A stretch of 33,944 nt of DNA from Kiritimatiellia bacterium (GTDB lineage Bacteria > Verrucomicrobiota > Kiritimatiellia > SS1-B-03-39 > UBA6053), in assembly GCA_029936175.1 (NCBI GenBank), contig JAPYUI010000015.1, positions 9,815 to 43,758 of the forward strand, read 5' to 3'. The position numbers were made by a program, and so were the translations under genes. The first letter of the stretch is position 1, and each line of letters starts with the position of its first letter. Shown here in pieces: positions 8,261-15,477 of the stretch. The notes beneath the pieces are model-generated. The model worked only from the letters and a program-made list of their open reading frames with translations, was not told where the DNA came from and did no database searches.

Positions 8261-9283
8261 CTAGGTGAAGGGGATATCCAGCGCGTGATAGGCCGGGTCA
8301 AGCGGAAGGGCAACCGGGCGATGCCCCTCCTCGTGCGAGATATGCGTCGCCATGAGCATTTCCATGCTCTGGATCCCCTCCGCCCCGCCACAAGTGACCG
8401 GGGCCTCGCTGATAAGTTCAGTGATAGCTGCCTCGAGAATGTCGATTACGTCGACCGGTTTTGCCTCGAATGCAACGGGATCCAGGGGCAACCAATAGGT
8501 TCCGACGGGTTCCTGTTTATCCGCGTCCGAGCGCGCGATGATCTCGCAGACATCGTCGATCTCCCGGATCGTAACCCGCCCCATGCTGCCGATGATATCG
8601 ATGTGCAGCGGGATGCCGATGTCCTCCAGGCAATCCAGGGTCGCCCGCATCCCGCACGCGAAGCGGAGTTGCACCAGGCATCCGGGATCACGAAACTGCG
8701 CGCCGCGCGGATTGGGCTTGGTGTTCGCATCCACGGTCCCGGTCACCGAGACCGGCGCACTCCCGCTGAGCATGCTCATGAGGTCGAGCACGTGCGACCC
8801 GTTGCAGGCATACATGCCGCCGCCGAACACGCCGAAAAAGTGACATAGCTCACCGATCACACCGCCGGCGAGGAGCTTCCGCAGCTCGATATAGGCCTCC
8901 GCCCAGCGCCGGCCATGACTGACTGCCAGGCGTACGCCTTTTGCCTCGCAGGCTTCGACCATCTTCACGGCATCGCCAACCGAGGTGGCGAAGGGCTTCT
9001 CGCAAAATATCCGCGGAACCCCGGCCTCGACAGCGGCCAGCACGATTTCCGCGTGCGACGGGCCGTTGGTCACCACGCTCAGCACGTCGAGCTCGGCTTC
9101 AGCCAACAGGTCCCGCCACGCATCGAATCGCCGGGCATCCGGCAATTCCTCAGCCGCCCGCTGGAGCGCGCTTTCCGAGCAGTCGGCGACCGCGTGGACG
9201 GCGACACCCTCCGCCCGTCCATAGGCCGTGCAGTGGCGGAACCCATGCCCACCCAAACCGACTACCCCGGCCCTAAACGTCAT
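8261..9283 (-). CDS. Gfo/Idh/MocA-family oxidoreductase (first in operon)
   Basis: I place the start at the ATG at 9283, giving 340 residues. The track start at 9343 adds 20 residues in front of the Rossmann strand. FRAGVVGLGGHGFRHC (3-18) is the GxGxxG region, and VLSVVTNGPSHAEIVLAAVEAGVPRIFCEKPFATS (68-101) carries the canonical EKP. The second half has CNGSHVLDLMSMLSG, a typical substrate-domain histidine helix, and the tail ISHEEGHRPVALP found in many sugar dehydrogenases of this family. It overlaps the nucleotidyltransferase gene by 11 nt. Both this gene and the methyltransferase gene start within the same 11-mer, GATCCAGGATG. Likely an NAD(P)-linked sugar dehydrogenase; substrate unknown. 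Confidence 0.88.
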   Translation of the reverse strand: MTFRAGVVGLGGHGFRHCTAYGRAEGVAVHAVADCSESALQRAAEELPDARRFDAWRDLLAEAELDVLSVVTNGPSHAEIVLAAVEAGVPRIFCEKPFATSVGDAVKMVEACEAKGVRLAVSHGRRWAEAYIELRKLLAGGVIGELCHFFGVFGGGMYACNGSHVLDLMSMLSGSAPVSVTGTVDANTKPNPRGAQFRDPGCLVQLRFACGMRATLDCLEDIGIPLHIDIIGSMGRVTIREIDDVCEIIARSDADKQEPVGTYWLPLDPVAFEAKPVDVIDILEAAITELISEAPVTCGGAEGIQSMEMLMATHISHEEGHRPVALPLDPAYHALDIPFT

Positions 9284-10034
9284 CCTGGATCCCTTCCTGC
9301 CCGGAATTAAAATGGGCAACGTATATTTCCGACAGCCCCGCATTCAGGGCCTTAACCTCCGGGTGACTGTTCACCCAGGCAATGATGTCGCGCATGCGCA
9401 CCGGCATCCCCCGGTAGAGTCCTTCGTAAACCGCGGTGAAAAATGCGAGGTCTTCTGGATAATCGAGGGTCATGCGGATATCCGGATGACAAAGAGCGGG
9501 ATCGGCTTCCTGGAGCACCTGTACCTTGAAATCGTCGGACTGCTCAAAATAGATCCCCCATCCGGTCGCGGTATCGCGCTGGTTCTTCCTTGCACAAACC
9601 CGCTCCAGTGCATCGCGCGTGAGTGCCAGGGGATTCGCCCCCAGGGGGAGGCCTTCGAGTCGCACGTAGTCGCAGTCGGTCTCGTGCAGGAATGCATGGA
9701 TCTTGTCGACCTGCTCGGCATCCATCAGGATATCGTCTCCATCGCAGTTCACGATGTGGGTGACGGAAAGAGCCTTCGCCGCATCGCAATAGCGCTGGAG
9801 AAGATCTTCATTGCTGCCACGGAAAATGGCGGCGCCACTGCGCGCGCAGAGCGCTTCAAGCGGATCGTCATCCGGCAGGGTCGTGGTACAAACCACCACC
9901 TGGTCGATGGAGGCAGCCTGGCGCATCCGTTCGACCAGGTGTTCGAGGACAGGTTTGCCCGCCACCATGCTGAGCGCCTTTTGCGGCAAGCGCTCGGACG
10001 CGAGACGCACGGGAATAAAGACGGCGGTCTTCAT
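9273..10034 (-). CDS. SpsF/CMP-KDO-synthetase-like cytidylyltransferase
   Basis: This 253-residue nucleotidyltransferase opens with TAVFIPVRLASERLPQKAL (3-21), the nucleotide-binding signature of CMP-sugar synthetases and SpsF spore-coat polysaccharide proteins. HIVNCDGDDILMDAEQVDKIHAFL corresponds to the metal-binding DxD-like region. AGKPVLEHLVERM (25-37) is the usual helix after the P-loop. Its ATG overlaps the SGNH stop as ATGA. Together with the NeuB-like synthase it fits activation of a 3-deoxy-2-ulosonic acid with CMP, the common pairing in nonulosonate loci. SpsF-type proteins are less well characterised than NeuA, so activation of another sugar is possible. Confidence 0.85.
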   Translation of the reverse strand: MKTAVFIPVRLASERLPQKALSMVAGKPVLEHLVERMRQAASIDQVVVCTTTLPDDDPLEALCARSGAAIFRGSNEDLLQRYCDAAKALSVTHIVNCDGDDILMDAEQVDKIHAFLHETDCDYVRLEGLPLGANPLALTRDALERVCARKNQRDTATGWGIYFEQSDDFKVQVLQEADPALCHPDIRMTLDYPEDLAFFTAVYEGLYRGMPVRMRDIIAWVNSHPEVKALNAGLSEIYVAHFNSGQEGIQDDV

Positions 10035-10783
10035 GCGTAGGCCTCTGCGGAGGATGGACTCAAAAGCGTGGTCAACTGTTCACTGAGCGCGGTCGCGAGG
10101 CCGCGGTGACCTTCGCGACTCAAGTGAATACCGTCGATGGTCAGCTTGTCCGATCCCCCGGCATCGACCTGCGCCTGCAAATCCTGGAGGAATACGTGCT
10201 CCTGGTCAACGTACTTGGCCAGCCATGCGTTGTACCCCTCGACCTTGGACCGGAAGCCGGGCGAACGCAGCTCCATGGCATCCGTGGGCCGGATGATATT
10301 GACGAAGATCAGCTTCGCCGCGTTTTCCCGCCGGGCCAGGGTGGCCAACCGGAACACCTGCTCGTGAAAGCGCTTTTCCTTCACGTAGACACAGTCGGGG
10401 CGAAGCGAAAGGATGCGGCGACGATGGGTGTGAACGAAGGAAATGACCGCTTCCCGAAGGGTTTTCGGGAGGGCCGAAACCATGGCGTGCTGGCGACGGG
10501 AGAAAACCCGTGGGGCACAATCAGCGATCCCGACCTGGACGATGGCGATATCGGCCTGCTTGACGATGACCCCCTCGGGCCAATCGTCGACCACCTGGTC
10601 GATGGTGCGGAAACGCCTGCCCCGCTCGATGAAGAGCGGGGCTTCCGTGCCCAGGCGCTGGCGACACAACTGGTCGAGGAGGTAGGGATAGGTTTCCTCC
10701 AGGCGGAGATCGCCCTCCCCCGGGGGACGGGGCATGGCCAGGGAATCGGCGAGTATACTGACTTTTTGCAGCGCATTACTCAT
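10031..10783 (-). CDS. SGNH/GDSL-family hydrolase or esterase
   Basis: The ATG at 10783 overlaps the exporter ATPase stop by 8 nt and gives 250 residues. KVSILADSLAMPRPP (7-21) is a block I variant with S14 as the probable nucleophile, and VQVGIADCAPRVF fills the block III region. KLTIDGIHLSREGHRGLA near the C-terminus is block V with the catalytic Asp-His pair. No signal peptide or membrane segment is visible, so it is probably cytoplasmic. Members of this superfamily in polysaccharide loci add or remove acyl groups on sugars. Block I reads ADSL rather than GDSL, which is within family variation. Confidence 0.8.
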   Translation of the reverse strand: MSNALQKVSILADSLAMPRPPGEGDLRLEETYPYLLDQLCRQRLGTEAPLFIERGRRFRTIDQVVDDWPEGVIVKQADIAIVQVGIADCAPRVFSRRQHAMVSALPKTLREAVISFVHTHRRRILSLRPDCVYVKEKRFHEQVFRLATLARRENAAKLIFVNIIRPTDAMELRSPGFRSKVEGYNAWLAKYVDQEHVFLQDLQAQVDAGGSDKLTIDGIHLSREGHRGLATALSEQLTTLLSPSSAEAYA

Positions 10784-12137
10784 CCGTTGGGCATCCTTCC
10801 GCTCCAAGCCCCACCGCCGCATCCAGGTCCCATGTATAATCCTGGTGCACGATCCCGGCCTGCATCAGGAGACCTACCGGGCAGGGGCCATCCATGGGGA
10901 TCGTATCCAGGCCTTCGGAGGTCACGCTGAAGTGGGCATCGCGATTCCAGTCGACCAGGTCGACAATACCACTGCTCTCCCGGATCGATGCGGCGACTTC
11001 GTAGACCCGGGGAAGCAGGTCCGGATTGCGTATGGTACAGGTCACCTGGCCCGGCCCCTCGATGGCCTCCGGGCAGTCCCCGTCTATCAACATGCTCGCG
11101 ACGAAAACCAGGGTCTCATCCGTGTAGAAGAACAACTGGAATTTTGGGTCGGGAATCCGTTCCCGGGCCTCATACTTCACCCGCACCCGGATATCTTCCC
11201 CGTAGCCAAAGCGCGTCGCGGGGCTGCCGTCCGACTTGAGCAGCTCGACCTTGTGCAGACTGATCTTCTCACCGGATCCTCCGCCCGGGCGAGCCGGCTC
11301 CAGCGCCTGGCGATATTTCTCTATCTCCCATGCGCGGTATTGCTCGATGATCTCCTGGGTGTCGCCCCGCATCTTCACCTTGCCGTGTTCCAGCCAGATA
11401 ACGAAGTCGCTCAAGGACTCGATGCGATGCATGTTGTGCGAGACCAGGGCAATGGCCATATTTTCCTCCCGCATGCGATTGATGCGGTCGATACACTTCT
11501 TCTGGAACTCCATGTCCCCCACCGCGAGAATCTCATCGATCAGCATGATCTCCGGCTCGAGGTGGGCGAGGACGGAAAAACCGAGTCGCACGTGCATGCC
11601 CGAGCTGTAGAACTTGACCGGCATGTCGATGAACTCCTCGACTCCTGAGAAGGCCACGATCTCGTCGAACTTCTTGTCGATTTCCTTGCTCCCCATCCCG
11701 AGTACGGCCCCGCTGATATAGATGTTTTCACGACCCGAGAGCATGGGGTGGAACCCGGAGCCGACCTCGATCAGGGAGGTCAAGCGCCCCCGGATGGCAA
11801 TGGACCCGGTGGAGGGGGAAATGATACCGCTGAGAATCTTGAACAGGGTGCTCTTTCCCGCCCCATTGTGGCCGATGATGCCCGCACATTCGCCCGCCCC
11901 GAGGTTGAAATTCACGTCTTGTAAGGCCCAGAACTCCGACTTTCGGAGCGCCACGGGTGCCGCGGCCCGGGCATCCTCCTCAATCGACGCGAGACGCGTG
12001 GCGAAATCGACGCTTCGGTACCGCCGCGGAATGAAGGCCGACTTGGCGATGTCGGCAAGGCCGTAGGCCATCGCGTGCTTCAGCGACTTGGCGTACTTCT
12101 TGCCCACGTGATGGACTTCGATTAGCGGATCAGGCAT
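10776..12137 (-). CDS. wzt: Polysaccharide ABC exporter ATP-binding protein with C-terminal Wzt-like domain
   Basis: This 453-residue ATPase has Walker A GHNGAGKST (89-97), ABC signature region FYSSGMHVRLGFSV (177-189), Walker B EIMLIDEILAVGD (196-208) and H-loop LVSHN. This is the KpsT/Wzt/TagH subfamily that energises export of lipid-linked glycans. The extra 165 residues after about 288 (EKISLHKVELLKSDGSPATRFGYGEDIRVRVKYEA...) match the layout of the Wzt C-terminal immunoglobulin-like domain. In O9a-type systems that domain recognises the modified non-reducing end of the glycan. It is 27 nt downstream of the permease gene and overlaps the SGNH gene. The methyltransferase in the same operon could make such a cap, by inference. 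Confidence 0.92.
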   Translation of the reverse strand: MPDPLIEVHHVGKKYAKSLKHAMAYGLADIAKSAFIPRRYRSVDFATRLASIEEDARAAAPVALRKSEFWALQDVNFNLGAGECAGIIGHNGAGKSTLFKILSGIISPSTGSIAIRGRLTSLIEVGSGFHPMLSGRENIYISGAVLGMGSKEIDKKFDEIVAFSGVEEFIDMPVKFYSSGMHVRLGFSVLAHLEPEIMLIDEILAVGDMEFQKKCIDRINRMREENMAIALVSHNMHRIESLSDFVIWLEHGKVKMRGDTQEIIEQYRAWEIEKYRQALEPARPGGGSGEKISLHKVELLKSDGSPATRFGYGEDIRVRVKYEARERIPDPKFQLFFYTDETLVFVASMLIDGDCPEAIEGPGQVTCTIRNPDLLPRVYEVAASIRESSGIVDLVDWNRDAHFSVTSEGLDTIPMDGPCPVGLLMQAGIVHQDYTWDLDAAVGLGAEGCPTDE

Positions 12138-12164
12138 GGCTGGAGGATGGAAAGATAAAGATGA

Positions 12165-13043
12165 TTACAGGCGCTCGGCCAGGAGTGGTTCACAGGCATG
12201 GAAGAAACGCCAGCCCATGAAAAAGACGAGGAAACTGATCCCGGTTGCCACCCAGAATCCGCTGTCCAGGTAGATCGTCCCGTGCTCGAGGATATGCTGG
12301 ATCGCGTGGATGACATGGCTGACCGGGTTCAGGTTGTGCACGAGATACAGCAGCATCTTCCAGGAGGAATCAACCGCGGCCAGGACCGGTGTGGGGTAAA
12401 CTGTCGGCGCGAGGAACATACCGAATTGAAAGAACAATTCCAGCATGCGGCTGATGTCGTGCATCATCGTGTTGATCGGGGCGAGGAAAAGGCCCAACCC
12501 GACGGCAAAGAAGACGATCGGGACAAGGAGCACGGGAATAAACAGGACCTGCCAAGTGACCGGGTACACAAAGATGATAAAGCCCGCAATCACGGCCCCG
12601 ATGCGGATGGCCGTGTTAATAACCGAGCGAATCGTGGCGCTGAAGATCAGGATCTCACGGGGAAAATATACCTTGGAAACCAGGTCACCCGAAATGGCAA
12701 TACTCGAGGTCGCCATGATCGTTGTCTGCGTAAACAAACCCCAGATGGTCGTGCCGACGAGGACGAACAAGGCATAGGGCAAGGCATCATCGGCCATCGG
12801 CACATTGATGATATTGGCCTGGCGCAAAAGGGAGAAGACCACCGTCGTCGCAACCGGCGGCAGGAGAATCCACAGGTACCCCAGGAATGACTGGCGTACC
12901 TGGCTCGCCATGTCCCGCATAACCAGCCGGTTAATCAGCTCCCGCGACTCGGCCAGCTCGCGAAACATCACCGACCAGGCCCGCCATGACAGGCGCTCCT
13001 CGTTCGAGGCGTTGTATAGGGTGATCGTATTCATCCGTTTCAA
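12165..13043 (-). CDS. wzm: ABC-2 type polysaccharide export permease
   Basis: This 292-residue integral membrane protein is of the ABC-2/Wzm/KpsM type. The N-terminal NRLVMRDMASQVRQSFLGYLWILLPPV is the typical coupling helix plus first transmembrane helix. About six hydrophobic segments follow (for example ALFVLVGTTIWGLF, GAVIAGFIIFVYPV, VLFIPVLLVPIVFFAVGLGLFLA, FWVATGISFLVFFMGW). The start is a TTG at 13043 with GGAGGA five nt upstream. The in-frame ATG at 13034 would put that site about 14 nt away, so I favour TTG. It pairs with the downstream ATPase to export a glycan across the inner membrane. It is separated from the regulator gene by 104 nt that contain a small palindrome. Confidence 0.92.
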   Translation of the reverse strand: MKRMNTITLYNASNEERLSWRAWSVMFRELAESRELINRLVMRDMASQVRQSFLGYLWILLPPVATTVVFSLLRQANIINVPMADDALPYALFVLVGTTIWGLFTQTTIMATSSIAISGDLVSKVYFPREILIFSATIRSVINTAIRIGAVIAGFIIFVYPVTWQVLFIPVLLVPIVFFAVGLGLFLAPINTMMHDISRMLELFFQFGMFLAPTVYPTPVLAAVDSSWKMLLYLVHNLNPVSHVIHAIQHILEHGTIYLDSGFWVATGISFLVFFMGWRFFHACEPLLAERL

Positions 13044-13083
13044 AGCAATCCTCCCGGCGATGGGCGGGCTTCGCCCCGGTCAA

Positions 13084-13096
13084 TTCCCCAGGGGAA
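13084..13096. promoter_or_regulatory. 13-bp palindrome upstream of the exporter permease
   Basis: TTCCCCAGGGGAA is a perfect palindrome around a central base, lying about 40 nt upstream of the permease start in the 104-nt gap after the regulator gene. It could be an operator or a small hairpin. No promoter hexamers are convincing beside it. Confidence 0.3.
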
Positions 13097-13147
13097 ATCT
13101 ACACACTGTGCTAACATGTCGGGTGCGGTCGCCATGACCGTATGGTT

Positions 13148-13636
13148 CTAAAGGAGTTTTTGTACGATAGGATTGTTCAACAGTCCGCTGATCCGGTTTT
13201 TATAGCGTTCAGCCTCACTCAATTGTGCTTCAAAATGGGCCCGCTCTTCCGAGGGGCTGGTGCCGGATTCGGCATTCAGGATTTCCCGGCAACGATCGAT
13301 CTGGACCTGGGCCGAATCTAGTTTTTTTCCCAATTCGCGTAATATACCGTTGTTCAGTAGGTTACGGAAATCGGTTTCGGCCTCGTAATAGTCCTTGCGA
13401 TCGCCTTTTTTCCAGACCCGACGCAGGGCACCGAGGGCTTGGAGCTGGCGGCAGGCAATACTGACCGAGGCCTTTGAGACGCCCAGTGCCTGGACGATAT
13501 CATCCAGGCTGGCGGAGTCCCGGCCAAGATATAGAAGCATATAAACCTGTCCAAGCAAATGGTTTAGCCCGAATGACTGGGCGGTTCTACCCCCGGCTTC
13601 GATCATTTCCCACTTAGCTTGGTGTACAGAGTCCAA
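13148..13636 (-). CDS. GbsR/MarR-type winged-helix transcriptional regulator
   Basis: This 162-residue protein matches the GbsR/MarR layout: an N-terminal helix (KWEMIEAGGRTAQSFGLNHLLGQVYMLLYLG), a winged helix (ASLDDIVQALGVSKASVSIACRQLQALGALRRVWKKGDRKDYYEAE, 42-87), and a C-terminal helical dimerisation stretch with coiled-coil character. The track start at 13636 is a TTG. An ATG at 13606 is the alternative but would remove part of the first helix, so I keep the TTG. It is first in the minus-strand sugar/export operon and probably controls it. Inverted and direct TTTAGA/TCTAAA repeats lie 10-45 nt upstream of its start and are plausible autoregulatory sites. The ligand is unknown. Confidence 0.85.
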   Translation of the reverse strand: MDSVHQAKWEMIEAGGRTAQSFGLNHLLGQVYMLLYLGRDSASLDDIVQALGVSKASVSIACRQLQALGALRRVWKKGDRKDYYEAETDFRNLLNNGILRELGKKLDSAQVQIDRCREILNAESGTSPSEERAHFEAQLSEAERYKNRISGLLNNPIVQKLL

Positions 13637-13988
13637 TAGCGTACCGTTTAGATATTTCTAAAAGTTCCAAATTTTAGATAAATTGTCAAACACCATGTAC
13701 ACCCATATAGCATATAGTAAAGACACCGACCCGCTCTAAAATCGAATTTACCAATAACATTAGTTTTATAAGTTATTCCGCTAGAACATGTTGTACTCGT
13801 TACAGAGTAGTCATACGCCACCCTCTTGATAACGCATTCATGCCATTGCCACTTGTCTTGACGATGGCTCGCCTGTAAATGCTTGTCGGAAGATGGATGC
13901 CCTTTTGCCATGCCCCCATCAATACCGATAGATCGATGCACTCCAGCTCAGTACTTTCACCAGGAAAACATGAATCGAAATACTCGGG
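13637..13988. other. AT-rich divergent intergenic control region
   Basis: This 352-nt stretch separates the regulator-led operon (minus) from the SGNH/TPR gene (plus) and is clearly richer in A+T than its surroundings, most strongly from about 13640 to 13860. The only long ORF (13648-13941, minus) has no recognisable family and an unlikely composition, so I read the region as non-coding. It carries the repeats listed separately. On the plus-gene side I see no confident promoter. Confidence 0.6.
13647..13689 (-). promoter_or_regulatory. Candidate operator/promoter of the sugar-export operon
   Basis: TCTAAAA-GTTCCAAA-TTTTAGA (13657-13678) is a perfect 7-bp inverted repeat, and TTTAGATA occurs twice as a direct repeat (13647-13654 and 13673-13680). 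A consensus -35 TTGACA lies on the minus strand at 13684-13689, but the hexamer 17 nt downstream (AACTTT) is a poor -10. The repeats sit where a regulator encoded by the first gene could bind. Binding is inferred. Confidence 0.45.
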
Positions 13989-15371
13989 ATGGGTGTTTTG
14001 AACCGGCCAGGCCGCCTGGTTGTAACCGGCATCCTTGTCCTGCTGGTCGGTCTCGCCCTCTTCGCCCTACTCCATACGAAGGAATCGGAAGCGACGAGGC
14101 CCTACTTTACGATTTACCTGCTCGGGGGCTCCACCGCCAAGGGGGAACCCTACGATCCGGAACTGGACATCGCCAAGTTAGCGGCCTACGCCTACGATGA
14201 CCAGATCGCCGGGCGGCCGGTGCGCACCGTAAACCTCGGCCAATACGGCATACCCATCCATGATATCATCACGTCCCTGCGCAAAGTCAGGAGCGATGCG
14301 GATGCCGTGTTACTCTACAGCGGCAACAATGAGTTCCAGCCCTTCGATACGCGTCACAATCTCGCGCTCCGTTCAAGGCAGCTCTTCGACCGGGCAAGCG
14401 TGACCCAGGATCAGCACGAGGAGGTGCTCCGGCGCTACGAGAAATCTATCGAGAAAATCGTCGATCATTTCGAAAGTCGCCACATACCGCTCTACCTGTG
14501 CACCGTCGCCGTCAACGTATGCGACTGGGAACCGAATCGTTCCGTTCTCGAGGACCCGGCCCATGGGCCCCGAATCGAGGCCTTGCTGAACGCGGGTGAG
14601 CGCAGCCTCGCGGATCAGCAACTGGAAGATGCCTGTACCGCCTACCGGGAAATCGTGTCGATGGAGCCCACGTTCGCGCTCGGCCATCAACGGCTCGCCG
14701 ATTGCTACCGGCGGATGCGGAAGATGAAAAAGGCGCATGAACACTACCAGGAAGCCACCGACCTCGATGGCAATCCAGGCCGCGTGATACGCAAACAAAA
14801 TGAAGCTATCAGACGTATCGCCCGGGAGAGGAATGTCCCGCTGGTCGATGCGGTCGAGATCCTCGAGACCGCTTCTGCAGACCGACTCATCGGGTTCGAT
14901 ATGATGCAGGATAATTGCCATCCGACCCTCAAGGGCTACGCCTTAATTGCCGAGGGCTTCGCTCGTGAACTGAAAGCCAGGTTGAATCTTCAAACAGCAT
15001 GGCATGCCCTGGATCCGGACGACGTCATGAGCCATTTTGGACTTGGAAACCCCTTTTTGCTCAAGGTTTTCATGACCAGTGGACAGTACTGTTACGTGTC
15101 TTCAAGCCTGACCTACGACCGCACACATCGGCTGGAGCGCGCCCGATATTTCCTGGCGGCCGCGGAGGCGATTGCGCCTTCCGACGTTGACCTGCTGTGT
15201 AATATCGCCGTGCTGAACACGATGGCGGGAGATATCAAAGAAGCGCGTGCATCCTGGCTAAAAGCACACGGTGTTGACGCCGAGGTCACGAGAACCCGCT
15301 TGACCCATCCACGCGTACGCGAATTAATGAAGGGACTGGGAATGGACAACCCACTTTCCATTATCCGTTAA
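13989..15371 (+). CDS. Membrane-anchored SGNH-hydrolase-like protein with TPR segments
   Basis: This 460-residue protein has an N-terminal transmembrane anchor or uncleaved signal (LVVTGILVLLVGLALFALL, 10-28) followed by an SGNH-like domain outside the cytoplasm. YLLGGSTAKGEPY holds the block I serine at S48, LLYSGNNEF carries the block III glycine/asparagine region (111-114), and MQDNCHPTLKGYALIAEGF is block V with D308 and H311. Helical TPR-like repeats are inserted (about 200-260: ACTAYREIVSMEPTFALGHQRLADCYRRM) and recur near the end (385-445). It is divergent from the sugar-export operon and may act on the exported glycan. An ATG at 13970 with a good AGGA site is in another frame, so initiation is not fully settled. 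Confidence 0.82.
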   Translation: MGVLNRPGRLVVTGILVLLVGLALFALLHTKESEATRPYFTIYLLGGSTAKGEPYDPELDIAKLAAYAYDDQIAGRPVRTVNLGQYGIPIHDIITSLRKVRSDADAVLLYSGNNEFQPFDTRHNLALRSRQLFDRASVTQDQHEEVLRRYEKSIEKIVDHFESRHIPLYLCTVAVNVCDWEPNRSVLEDPAHGPRIEALLNAGERSLADQQLEDACTAYREIVSMEPTFALGHQRLADCYRRMRKMKKAHEHYQEATDLDGNPGRVIRKQNEAIRRIARERNVPLVDAVEILETASADRLIGFDMMQDNCHPTLKGYALIAEGFARELKARLNLQTAWHALDPDDVMSHFGLGNPFLLKVFMTSGQYCYVSSSLTYDRTHRLERARYFLAAAEAIAPSDVDLLCNIAVLNTMAGDIKEARASWLKAHGVDAEVTRTRLTHPRVRELMKGLGMDNPLSIIR

Positions 15372-15477
15372 TGAGGGATCTGGCTAAGGCAGGTACACGA
15401 GGTCTTTTCATCCGGGCAAATCCCGACCGAGACAGCGCGATCCCTCCTGCACCAAGGGAGGACACTGCAGGACGGAA

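Noticed and set aside
13648-13941. 97-residue minus-strand ORF in the AT-rich region
   Set aside because: No family resemblance and no ribosome site; it sits where the operon control region is expected.
13970-14200. ATG at 13970 with good AGGA spacing, in a different frame from the SGNH/TPR gene
   Set aside because: Its frame encodes an Arg/Pro/Cys-rich shadow product, while the 13989 frame encodes a clean transmembrane anchor and SGNH motifs. A frameshift at the start cannot be fully excluded.
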